Shown: positions 1 through 12,100 of the stretch, piece by piece | How the letters are laid out: each line of letters begins with the position of its first letter | How positions within the stretch are numbered: the stretch's first letter is position 1 | NCBI GenBank assembly: GCA_037693485.1 | Contig: CM075346.1 | Coordinates: forward strand, 52,994,001-53,058,000 | Direction of reading: 5' to 3' | DNA from: Kitagawia praeruptora | Taxonomy: Eukaryota > Streptophyta > Magnoliopsida > Apiales > Apiaceae | Length of the DNA stretch: 64,000 bases | Notes under the pieces: generated by a model | Told to the model about the DNA's origin: nothing | The model's input: only the letters and a program-made list of their open reading frames with translations | The model's database searches: none | Position numbers and translations under genes: made by a program

Positions 1-1523
1 AACTTTATTCTTGATTCGTTCGACCCCTAATACTCACTGAAACTTTATTTTAGACTCGTTTGAACAAGAAAATTAGTTTTGCTTAATTTTTGACTCGTTT
101 TAGTTTGGAAACCACTTGGAGCTTTGTTCTTGACTCGTTTGACCCCTAATACTCAAGAAAGCTTCATTTTTGACTCGTTTGAGCATAGAAAGCTTTGTTC
201 TTGACTCGTTTGACCCCTAAAACTTCATTTTGGACTCGGTTGAATAAGAAAATTACTTTTGCTTCATTTTTGACTCGTTTGAGCATGGAAACCACTTGTA
301 ACTTTGTTCTTGATTCGTTTGACCCCTAATACTCACTGAAACTTCATTTTAGACTAGTTTGAACAAGAAAATTAATTTTGCTTTTTAATTTTGCTTAACT
401 TATCAAAAAAAAATATTTGCTTAATTTTTGACTCGTTTTAGTTTGGAAACCACTTGGAGCTTTGTTCTTGACTCGTTTGACCCCTAATACTCAAGAAAGC
501 TTCATTTTTGACTCGTTTGAGCATGGAAACCACTTATACTTTGTTCTTGACTCGTTTGACCCCTAATACTAAAGAAAGCTTCATTTTTGACTCGTTTGAG
601 CATAGAAAGCTTTGTTTTTGACTCCTTTGACCCCTAGAACTCACAAAAATTTCATTTTGGACTCGTTTGAACAAGAAATTTAATTTTCTTCATTTTTGAC
701 TCGTTTCAGCATGGAAACCACTTGTAACTTTGTTCCTGACTCGTTTGACCACTAATACTCAAGAAAGCTTCATTTTTGACTCGTTTGAACATAGAAAGCT
801 TTGTTCTTGACTCGTTTGACCCCTAAAGCTCACTAAAACGTCATTTTGGACTCGGTTGAACATGAAAATTAATTTTGCTTCATTTTCGACTCGTTTGAGC
901 ATGGAAACCACTTGTAACTTTGTTCTTGATTCAGTTGACCCCTAATACTCACTAAAACTTCATTTCAGACTCGTTTGAACAAGAAAATTAATTTTGCTTA
1001 ATTTTTGACTCGTTTAAGTTTGGAAACCACTTGGAGCTTTGTTCTTGACTCGTTTGACCCATAATACTCAAGAAAGCTTCATTTTTGACTCGTTTGAGCA
1101 TAGAAAGCTTTGTTCTTGACTCGTTTGACCCCTAAAACTCATTAAAACGTCATTTTGGACTCGGTTCAACAAGAAAATTAATTTTGCTTCATTTTCGACT
1201 CGTTTGAGCATGGAAACCACTTGTAACTTTGTTCTTGATTCAGTTGACCCCTAATACTCACTAAAACTTCATTTCAGACTCGTTTGAACAAGAAAACTAA
1301 TTTTGCTTAATTTTTGACTCGTTTGAGTTTGGAAACCACTTGGAGCTTTGTTCTTGACTCGTTTGACCCATAATACTCAAGAAAGCTTCATTTTTGACTC
1401 GTTTGAGCTTAGAAAGCTTTGTTCTTGACTCGTTTGACCCCTAAAACTTCATTTTGGACTCGGTTGAACAAGAAAATTAATTTTGCTTCATTTTTGACTC
1501 GTTTGAGCATGGAAACCACTTGT
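1..1523. repeat. Reference 1,524-bp HOR unit (39 subunits)
   Basis: Read as subunits, this copy follows the order C A B C B' C' A B C A(with A-tract) B C B C B' C A B C B' C A B C A B C B' C A B C A B C B' C' A B. Class A is about 39 bp and carries GAACAAGAAAATTAATTTT. Class B is about 40 bp and carries GGAAACCACTTG and CTTTGTTC. Class C is about 40 bp and carries GACCCCTAATACTC and AAGCTTC. B' is a 31-bp form of B in which GGAAACCACTTGTAA is collapsed to AGAAAG. C' is a 30-bp form of C. The basic period is therefore about 40 bp, an A-B-C trimer is about 119 bp, and the homogenised unit is about 1.5 kb. Confidence 0.9.
358..430. repeat. A-tract-bearing variant A subunit (HOR marker)
   Basis: One A-class subunit in each 1,524-bp copy is lengthened. 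After TTTTGC it reads TTTTTAATTTTGCTTAACTT, then ATC, a run of 9-10 A (405-413 in this copy) and TATTTGCTTAATTT. Equivalent A runs begin near 1928, 3452, 4975, 6499 and 8023, and throughout the later HOR block. Related forms occur near 11997, 30772, 31988, 34500, 38967, 44344, 46197, 48807, 51417, 52631, 55990, 58083, 58866, 60957, 61742 and 63833. It looks like one ancestral insertion or slippage event carried along by amplification. A relic poly(A) end of a retroposon is possible but unproven. Confidence 0.85.
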
Positions 1524-4500
1524 AACTTTATTCTTGATTCGTTCGACCCCTAATACTCACTGAAACTTTATTTTAGACTCGTTTGAACAAGAAAATTAGT
1601 TTTGCTTAATTTTTGACTCGTTTTAGTTTGGAAACCACTTGGAGCTTTGTTCTTGACTCGTTTGACCCCTAATACTCAAGAAAGCTTCATTTTTGACTCG
1701 TTTGAGCATAGAAAGCTTTGTTCTTGACTCGTTTGACCCCTAAAACTTCATTTTGGACTCGGTTGAATAAGAAAATTACTTTTGCTTCATTTTTGACTCG
1801 TTTGAGCATGGAAACCACTTGTAACTTTGTTCTTGATTCGTTTGACCCCTAATACTCACTGAAACTTCATTTTAGACTAGTTTGAACAAGAAAATTAATT
1901 TTGCTTTTTAATTTTGCTTAACTTATCAAAAAAAAAATATTTGCTTAATTTTTGACTCGTTTTAGTTTGGAAACCACTTGGAGCTTTGTTCTTGACTCGT
2001 TTGACCCCTAATACTCAAGAAAGCTTCATTTTTGACTCGTTTGAGCATGGAAACCACTTATACTTTGTTCTTGACTCGTTTGACCCCTAATACTAAAGAA
2101 AGCTTCATTTTTGACTCGTTTGAGCATAGAAAGCTTTGTTTTTGACTCCTTTGACCCCTAGAACTCACAAAAATTTCATTTTGGACTCGTTTGAACAAGA
2201 AATTTAATTTTCTTCATTTTTGACTCGTTTCAGCATGGAAACCACTTGTAACTTTGTTCTTGACTCGTTTGACCACTAATACTCAAGAAAGCTTCATTTT
2301 TGACTCGTTTGAACATAGAAAGCTTTGTTCTTGACTCTTTTGACCCCTAAAGCTCACTAAAACGTCATTTTGGACTCGGTTGAACATGAAAATTAATTTT
2401 GCTTCATTTTCGACTCGTTTGAGCATGGAAACCACTTGTAACTTTGTTCTTGATTCAGTTGACCCCTAATACTCACTAAAACTTCATTTCAGACTCGTTT
2501 GAACAAGAAAATTAATTTTGCTTAATTTTTGACTCGTTTAAGTTTGGAAACCACTTGGAGCTTTGTTCTTGACTCGTTTGACCCATAATACTCAAGAAAG
2601 CTTCATTTTTGACTCGTTTGAGCATAGAAAGCTTTGTTCTTGACTCGTTTGACCCCTAAAACTCACTAAAACGTCATTTTGGACTCGGTTCAACAAGAAA
2701 ATTAATTTTGCTTCATTTTCGACTCGTTTGAGCATGGAAACCACTTGTAACTTTGTTCTTGATTCAGTTGACCCCTAATACTCACTAAAACTTCATTTCA
2801 GACTCGTTTGAACAAGAAAACTAATTTTGCTTAATTTTTGACTCGTTTGAGTTTGGAAACCACTTGGAGCTTTGTTCTTGACTCGTTTGACCCATAATAC
2901 TCAAGAAAGCTTCATTTTTGACTCGTTTGAGCATAGAAAGCTTTGTTCTTGACTCGTTTGACCCCTAAAACTTCATTTTGGACTCGGTTGAACAAGAAAA
3001 TTAATTTTGCTTCATTTTTGACTCGTTTGAGCATGGAAACCACTTGTAACTTTATTCTTGATTCGTTCGACCCCTAATACTCACTGAAACTTTATTTTAG
3101 ACTCGTTTGAACAAGAAAATTAGTTTTGCTTAATTTTTGACTCGTTTTAGTTTGGAAACCACTTGGAGCTTTGTTCTTGACTCGTTTGACCCCTAATACT
3201 CAAGAAAGCTTCATTTTTGACTCGTTTGAGCATAGAAAGCTTTGTTCTTGACTCGTTTGACCCCTAAAACTTCATTTTGGACTCGGTTGAATAAGAAAAT
3301 TACTTTTGCTTCATTTTTGACTCGTTTGAGCATGGAAACCACTTGTAACTTTGTTCTTGATTCGTTTGACCCCTAATACTCACTGAAACTTCATTTTAGA
3401 CTAGTTTGAACAAGAAAATTAATTTTGCTTTTTAATTTTGCTTAACTTATCAAAAAAAAATATTTGCTTAATTTTTGACTCGTTTTAGTTTGGAAACCAC
3501 TTGGAGCTTTGTTCTTGACTCGTTTGACCCCTAATACTCAAGAAAGCTTCATTTTTGACTCGTTTGAGCATGGAAACCACTTATACTTTGTTCTTGACTC
3601 GTTTGACCCCTAATACTAAAGAAAGCTTCATTTTTGACTCGTTTGAGCATAGAAAGCTTTGTTTTTGACTCCTTTGACCCCTAGAACTCACAAAAATTTC
3701 ATTTTGGACTCGTTTGAACAAGAAATTTAATTTTCTTCATTTTTGACTCGTTTCAGCATGGAAACCACTTGTAACTTTGTTCTTGACTCGTTTGACCACT
3801 AATACTCAAGAAAGCTTCATTTTTGACTCGTTTGAACATAGAAAGCTTTGTTCTTGACTCTTTTGACCCCTAAAGCTCACTAAAACGTCATTTTGGACTC
3901 GGTTGAACATGAAAATTAATTTTGCTTCATTTTCGACTCGTTTGAGCATGGAAACCACTTGTAACTTTGTTCTTGATTCAGTTGACCCCTAATACTCACT
4001 AAAACTTCATTTCAGACTCGTTTGAACAAGAAAATTAATTTTGCTTAATTTTTGACTCGTTTAAGTTTGGAAACCACTTGGAGCTTTGTTCTTGACTCGT
4101 TTGACCCATAATACTCAAGAAAGCTTCATTTTTGACTCGTTTGAGCATAGAAAGCTTTGTTCTTGACTCGTTTGACCCCTAAAACTCACTAAAACGTCAT
4201 TTTGGACTCGGTTCAACAAGAAAATTAATTTTGCTTCATTTTCGACTCGTTTGAGCATGGAAACCACTTGTAACTTTGTTCTTGATTCAGTTGACCCCTA
4301 ATACTCACTAAAACTTCATTTCAGACTCGTTTGAACAAGAAAATTAATTTTGCTTAATTTTTGACTCGTTTGAGTTTGGAAACCACTTGGAGCTTTGTTC
4401 TTGACTCGTTTGACCCATAATACTCAAGAAAGCTTCATTTTTGACTCGTTTGAGCATAGAAAGCTTTGTTCTTGACTCGTTTGACCCCTAAAACTTCATT

Positions 4501-7500
4501 TTGGACTCGGATGAACAAGAAAATTAATTTTGCTTCATTTTTGACTCGTTTGAGCATGGAAACCACTTGTAACTTTATTCTTGATTCGTTCGACCCCTAA
4601 TACTCACTGAAACTTTATTTTAGACTCGTTTGAACAAGAAAATTAGTTTTGCTTAATTTTTGACTCGTTTTAGTTTGGAAACCACTTGGAGCTTTGTTCT
4701 TGACTCGTTTGACCCCTAATACTCAAGAAAGCTTCATTTTTGACTCGTTTGAGCATAGAAAGCTTTGTTCTTGACTCGTTTGACCCCTAAAACTTCATTT
4801 TGGACTCGGTTGAATAAGAAAATTACTTTTGCTTCATTTTTGACTCGTTTGAGCATGGAAACCACTTGTAACTTTGTTCTTGATTCGTTTGACCCCTAAT
4901 ACTCACTGAAACTTCATTTTAGACTAGTTTGAACAAGAAAATTAATTTTGCTTTTTAATTTTGCTTAACTTATCAAAAAAAAAATATTTGCTTAATTTTT
5001 GACTCGTTTTAGTTTGGAAACCACTTGGAGCTTTGTTCTTGACTCGTTTGACCCCTAATACTCAAGAAAGCTTCATTTTTGACTCGTTTGAGCATGGAAA
5101 CCACTTATACTTTGTTCTTGACTCGTTTGACCCCTAATACTAAAGAAAGCTTCATTTTTGACTCGTTTGAGCATAGAAAGCTTTGTTTTTGACTCCTTTG
5201 ACCCCTAGAACTCACAAAAATTTCATTTTGGACTCGTTTGAACAAGAAATTTAATTTTCTTCATTTTTGACTCGTTTCAGCATGGAAACCACTTGTAACT
5301 TTGTTCTTGACTCGTTTGACCACTAATACTCAAGAAAGCTTCATTTTTGACTCGTTTGAACATAGAAAGCTTTGTTCTTGACTCTTTTGACCCCTAAAGC
5401 TCACTAAAACGTCATTTTGGACTCGGTTGAACATGAAAATTAATTTTGCTTCATTTTCGACTCGTTTGAGCATGGAAACCACTTGTAACTTTGTTCTTGA
5501 TTCAGTTGACCCCTAATACTCACTAAAACTTCATTTCAGACTCGTTTGAACAAGAAAATTAATTTTGCTTAATTTTTGACTCGTTTAAGTTTGGAAACCA
5601 CTTGGAGCTTTGTTCTTGACTCGTTTGACCCATAATACTCAAGAAAGCTTCATTTTTGACTCGTTTGAGCATAGAAAGCTTTGTTCTTGACTCGTTTGAC
5701 CCCTAAAACTCACTAAAACGTCATTTTGGACTCGGTTCAACAAGAAAATTAATTTTGCTTCATTTTCGACTCGTTTGAGCATGGAAACCACTTGTAACTT
5801 TGTTCTTGATTCAGTTGACCCCTAATACTCACTAAAACTTCATTTCAGACTCGTTTGAACAAGAAAATTAATTTTGCTTAATTTTTGACTCGTTTGAGTT
5901 TGGAAACCACTTGGAGCTTTGTTCTTGACTCGTTTGACCCATAATACTCAAGAAAGCTTCATTTTTGACTCGTTTGAGCATAGAAAGCTTTGTTCTTGAC
6001 TCGTTTGACCCCTAAAACTTCATTTTGGACTCGGATGAACAAGAAAATTAATTTTGCTTCATTTTTGACTCGTTTGAGCATGGAAACCACTTGTAACTTT
6101 ATTCTTGATTCGTTCGACCCCTAATACTCACTGAAACTTTATTTTAGACTCGTTTGAACAAGAAAATTAGTTTTGCTTAATTTTTGACTCGTTTTAGTTT
6201 GGAAACCACTTGGAGCTTTGTTCTTGACTCGTTTGACCCCTAATACTCAAGAAAGCTTCATTTTTGACTCGTTTGAGCATAGAAAGCTTTGTTCTTGACT
6301 CGTTTGACCCCTAAAACTTCATTTTGGACTCGGTTGAATAAGAAAATTACTTTTGCTTCATTTTTGACTCGTTTGAGCATGGAAACCACTTGTAACTTTG
6401 TTCTTGATTCGTTTGACCCCTAATACTCACTGAAACTTCATTTTAGACTAGTTTGAACAAGAAAATTAATTTTGCTTTTTAATTTTGCTTAACTTATCAA
6501 AAAAAAAATATTTGCTTAATTTTTGACTCGTTTTAGTTTGGAAACCACTTGGAGCTTTGTTCTTGACTCGTTTGACCCCTAATACTCAAGAAAGCTTCAT
6601 TTTTGACTCGTTTGAGCATGGAAACCACTTATACTTTGTTCTTGACTCGTTTGACCCCTAATACTAAAGAAAGCTTCATTTTTGACTCGTTTGAGCATAG
6701 AAAGCTTTGTTTTTGACTCCTTTGACCCCTAGAACTCACAAAAATTTCATTTTGGACTCGTTTGAACAAGAAATTTAATTTTCTTCATTTTTGACTCGTT
6801 TCAGCATGGAAACCACTTGTAACTTTGTTCTTGACTCGTTTGACCACTAATACTCAAGAAAGCTTCATTTTTGACTCGTTTGAACATAGAAAGCTTTGTT
6901 CTTGACTCTTTTGACCCCTAAAGCTCACTAAAACGTCATTTTGGACTCGGTTGAACATGAAAATTAATTTTGCTTCATTTTCGACTCGTTTGAGCATGGA
7001 AACCACTTGTAACTTTGTTCTTGATTCAGTTGACCCCTAATACTCACTAAAACTTCATTTCAGACTCGTTTGAACAAGAAAATTAATTTTGCTTAATTTT
7101 TGACTCGTTTAAGTTTGGAAACCACTTGGAGCTTTGTTCTTGACTCGTTTGACCCATAATACTCAAGAAAGCTTCATTTTTGACTCGTTTGAGCATAGAA
7201 AGCTTTGTTCTTGACTCGTTTGACCCCTAAAACTCACTAAAACGTCATTTTGGACTCGGTTCAACAAGAAAATTAATTTTGCTTCATTTTCGACTCGTTT
7301 GAGCATGGAAACCACTTGTAACTTTGTTCTTGATTCAGTTGACCCCTAATACTCACTAAAACTTCATTTCAGACTCGTTTGAACAAGAAAATTAATTTTG
7401 CTTAATTTTTGACTCGTTTGAGTTTGGAAACCACTTGGAGCTTTGTTCTTGACTCGTTTGACCCATAATACTCAAGAAAGCTTCATTTTTGACTCGTTTG

Positions 7501-9142
7501 AGCATAGAAAGCTTTGTTCTTGACTCGTTTGACCCCTAAAACTTCATTTTGGACTCGGTTGAACAAGAAAATTAATTTTGCTTCATTTTTGACTCGTTTG
7601 AGCATGGAAACCACTTGTAACTTTATTCTTGATTCGTTCGACCCCTAATACTCACTGAAACTTTATTTTAGACTCGTTTGAACAAGAAAATTAGTTTTGC
7701 TTAATTTTTGACTCGTTTTAGTTTGGAAACCACTTGGAGCTTTGTTCTTGACTCGTTTGACCCCTAATACTCAAGAAAGCTTCATTTTTGACTCGTTTGA
7801 GCATAGAAAGCTTTGTTCTTAACTCGTTTGACCCCTAAAACTTCATTTTGGACTCGGTTGAATAAGAAAATTACTTTTGCTTCATTTTTGACTCGTTTGA
7901 GCATGGAAACCACTTGTAACTTTGTTCTTGATTCGTTTGACCCCTAATACTCACTGAAACTTCATTTTAGACTAGTTTGAACAAGAAAATTAATTTTGCT
8001 TTTTAATTTTGCTTAACTTATCAAAAAAAAAATATTTGCTTAATTTTTGACTCGTTTTAGTTTGGAAACCACTTGGAGCTTTGTTCTTGACTCGTTTGAC
8101 CCCTAATACTCAAGAAAGCTTCATTTTTGACTCGTTTGAGCATGGAAACCACTTATACTTTGTTCTTGACTCGTTTGACCCCTAATACTAAAGAAAGCTT
8201 CATTTTTGACTCGTTTGAGCATAGAAAGCTTTGTTTTTGACTCCTTTGACCCCTAGAACTCACAAAAATTTCATTTTGGACTCGTTTGAACAAGAAATTT
8301 AATTTTCTTCATTTTTGACTCGTTTCAGCATGGAAACCACTTGTAACTTTGTTCTTGACTCGTTTGACCACTAATACTCAAGAAAGCTTCATTTTTGACT
8401 CGTTTGAACATAGAAAGCTTTGTTCTTGACTCTTTTGACCCCTAAAGCTCACTAAAACGTCATTTTGGACTCGGTTGAACATGAAAATTAATTTTGCTTC
8501 ATTTTCGACTCGTTTGAGCATGGAAACCACTTGTAACTTTGTTCTTGATTCAGTTGACCCCTAATACTCACTAAAACTTCATTTCAGACTCGTTTGAACA
8601 AGAAAATTAATTTTGCTTAATTTTTGACTCGTTTAAGTTTGGAAACCACTTGGAGCTTTGTTCTTGACTCGTTTGACCCATAATACTCAAGAAAGCTTCA
8701 TTTTTGACTCGTTTGAGCATAGAAAGCTTTGTTCTTGACTCGTTTGACCCCTAAAACTCACTAAAACGTCATTTTGGACTCGGTTCAACAAGAAAATTAA
8801 TTTTGCTTCATTTTCGACTCGTTTGAGCATGGAAACCACTTGTAACTTTGTTCTTGATTCAGTTGACCCCTAATACTCACTAAAACTTCATTTCAGACTC
8901 GTTTGAACAAGAAAATTAATTTTGCTTAATTTTTGACTCGTTTGAGTTTGGAAACCACTTGGAGCTTTGTTCTTGACTCGTTTGACCCATAATACTCAAG
9001 AAAGCTTCATTTTTGACTCGTTTGAGCATAGAAAGCTTTGTTCTTGACTCGTTTGACCCCTAAAACTTCATTTTGGACTCGGTTGAACAAGAAAATTAAT
9101 TTTGCTTCATTTTTGACTCGTTTGAGCATGGAAACCACTTGT

Positions 9143-12100
9143 AACTTTATTCTTGATTCGTTCGACCCCTAATACTCAATGAAACTTTATTTTAGACTCG
9201 TTTGAACAAGAAAATTAGTTTTGCTTAATTTTTGACTCGTTTTAGTTTGGAAACCACTTGGAGCTTTGTTCTTGACTCGTTTGACCCCTAATACTCAAGA
9301 AAGCTTCATTTTTGACTCGTTTGAGCATGGAAACCACTTATACTTTGTTCTTGACTCGTTTGACCCCTAATACTAAAGAAAGCTTCATTTTTGACTCGTT
9401 TGAGCATAGAAAGCTTTGTTTTTGACTCCTTTGACCCCTAGAACTCACAAAAATTTCATTTTGGACTCGTTTGAACAAGAAATTTAATTTTCTTCATTTT
9501 TGAATCGTTTCAGCATGGAAACCACTTGTAACTTTGTTCTTGACTCGTTTGACCACTAATACTCAAGAAAGCTTCATTTTTGACTCGTTTGAACATAGAA
9601 AGCTTTGTTCTTGACTCTTTTGACCCCTAAAACTCACTAAAACGTCATTTTGGACTCGGTTGAACATGAAAATTAATTTTGCTTCATTTTCGACTCGTTT
9701 GAGCATGGAAACCACTTGTAACTTTGTTCTTGATTCAGTTGACCCCTAATACTCTCTAAAACTTCATTTCAGACTCGTTTGAACAAGAAAATTGATTTTG
9801 CTTAATTTTTGACTCGTTTGAGTTTGGAAACCACTTGGAGCTTTGTTCTTGACTCGTTTGACACCTAATACTCAAGAAAGCTTCTTTTTTGACTCGTTTG
9901 AGCGTAGAAACCTCTTGTAGCTTTGTTCTTGACTCGTTTGACCCCTAGAACTCACAAAAATTTCATTTTGGACTCGTTTGAACAAGAAAATTAATTTTGC
10001 TTCATTTTTGACTCATTTAAGCATGGAAACCACTTGTAACTTTGTTCTTGACTCGTTTGACCCCTAATACTCAAGAAAGCTTCATTTTTGGCTCGTTTGA
10101 GCATAGAAAGCTTTGTTCTTGACTCGTTTGACCCCTAAAACTCACTAAAATTTCATTTTGGACTCGGTTGAAAAAGAAAATTAATTTTGCTTCATTTTCG
10201 ACTCGTTTGAGCATGGAAACCAATTGTAACTTTGTTCTTGATTCAATTGACCCCTAATACTCACTAAAACTTCATTTCAGACTCGTTTGAACAAGAAAAT
10301 TAATTTTGCTTAATTTTTGACTCGTTTGAGTTTGGAAACCACTTGGTGCTTTGTTCTTGACTCGTTTGACCCATAATACTCAAGAAAGCTTCATTTTTGA
10401 CTCGTTTGAGCATAGAAAGCTTTGTTCTTGACTCGTTTGACCCCTAAAACTTCATTTTGGACTCGGTTGAACAAGAAAATTAATTTTGCTTCATTTTTGA
10501 CTCGTTTAAGCATGGAAACCACTTGTAACTTTGTTCTTGACTCGTTTGACCCCTAATACTCAAGAAAGCTTCATTTTTGGCTCGTTTGAGCATAGAAAGC
10601 TTTGTTCTTGACTCGTTTGACCCCTCAAACTCACTAAAATTTCATTTTGGACTCGGTTGAAAAAGAAAATTAATTTTGCTTCATTTTCGACTCGTTTGAG
10701 CATGGAAACCACTTGTAACTTTGTTCTTGATTCAGTTGACCCCTAATACTCACTAAAACTTCATTTCAGACTCGTTTGAACAAGAAAATTAATTTTGCTT
10801 CATTTTTGACTTGTTTTAGTTTGGAAACCACTTGGAGCTTTGTTTTTGACTCGTTTGACCCCTAATACTCAAGAAAGCTTCATTTTTGACTCGTTTGAGC
10901 ATGGAAACCACTTGTACTTTGTTCTTGACTCGTTTAACCCCTAATACTAAAGAAAGCTTCATTTTTGACTCGTTTGAGCATAGAAAGCTTTGTTTTTGAC
11001 TCCTTTGATCCCTAGAACTCACAAAAATTTCATTTTGGACTCGTTTGAACAATAAATTTAATTTTGCTTCATTTTTGACTCGTTTCAGCATGGAAACCAC
11101 TTGTAACTTTGTTCTTGACTCGTTTGACCACTAATACTCAAGAAAGCTTCATTTTTTACTCGTTTGAGCATATAAAGCTTTGTTCTTGACTCGTTTGACC
11201 CCTAAAACTCACTAAAACGTCATTTTGGACTCGGTTCAACAAGAAAATTAATTTTGCTTCGTTTTCGACTCGTTTGAGCATGGAAACCACTTGTAACTTT
11301 GTTCTTGATTCAGTTGACCCCTAATACTCACTAAAACTTCATTTCAGACTCGTTTGAACAAGAAAATTAATTTTGCTTAATTTTTGACTCGTTTGAGTTT
11401 GGAAACCACTTGGAGCTTTGTTCTTGACTCGTTTGACCCATAATACTCAAGAAAGCTTCATTTTTGACTCGTTTGAGCATAGAAAGCTTTGTTCTTGACT
11501 CGTTTGACCCCTAAAACTTCATTTTGGACTCGGTTGAACAAGAAAAATAATTTTGCTTCATTTTTGACTCGTTTGAGCATGGAAACCACTTGTAACTTTG
11601 TTCTTGATTCGTTCGACCCCTAATACTCACTGAAACTTTATTTTAGACTCGTTTGAACAAGAAAATTAATTTTGCTTAATTTTTGACTCGTTTTAGTTTG
11701 GAAACCACTTGGAGCTTTGTTCTTGACTCGTTTGACCCCTAATACTCAAGAAAGCTTCATTTTTGACTCGTTTGAGCATAGAAAGCTTTGTTCTTGACTC
11801 GTTTGACCCCTAAAACTTCATTTTGGACTCGGTTGAATAAGAAAATTAATTTTGCTTCATTTTTGACTCGTTTGAGAATGGAAACCACTTGTAACTTTGT
11901 TCTTGATTCGTTTGACCCCTAATACTCACTGAAACTTCATTTTAGACTCGTTTGAACAAGAAAATTAATTTTGCTTTTTAATTTTGCTTAACTTATAAAA
12001 AAAAAAAAATTGCTTAATTTTTGACTCGTTTTAGTTTGGAAACCACTTGGAGCTTTGTTCTTGACTCGTTTGACCCCTAATACTCAAGAAAGCTTCATTT

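Larger units (their letters stand above)
1..9142. repeat. Satellite array, 1,524-bp higher-order repeat, six copies
   Basis: Six consecutive copies of a 1,523-1,524 bp unit start at 1, 1524, 3048, 4571, 6095 and 7619, taking the copy start as AACTTTATTCTTGATTCG. Each copy consists of 39 subunits of mostly 39-40 bp (a few of 30-31 bp), each opening with a box near TTGACTCGTTTGA. Copies differ by a handful of bases. Copy 1 has TTCCTGACTCG near 733, CATTAAAACG near 1140 and GAGCTTAG near 1405. Copies 3 and 4 have CTCGGATGAAC near 4505 and 6031. Copy 6 has TTCTTAACTCG near 7827. The one-base length change between copies comes from an internal A-tract of 9 or 10 bases. No coding region is supported here. 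The near identity implies recent homogenisation by unequal exchange or block amplification (inference). Confidence 0.97.

Noticed and set aside
1..9142. Regularly spaced short direct repeats resembling a CRISPR array
   Set aside because: The sequences between boxes are themselves repeated classes, not unique spacers; no cas genes; the context is eukaryotic satellite.
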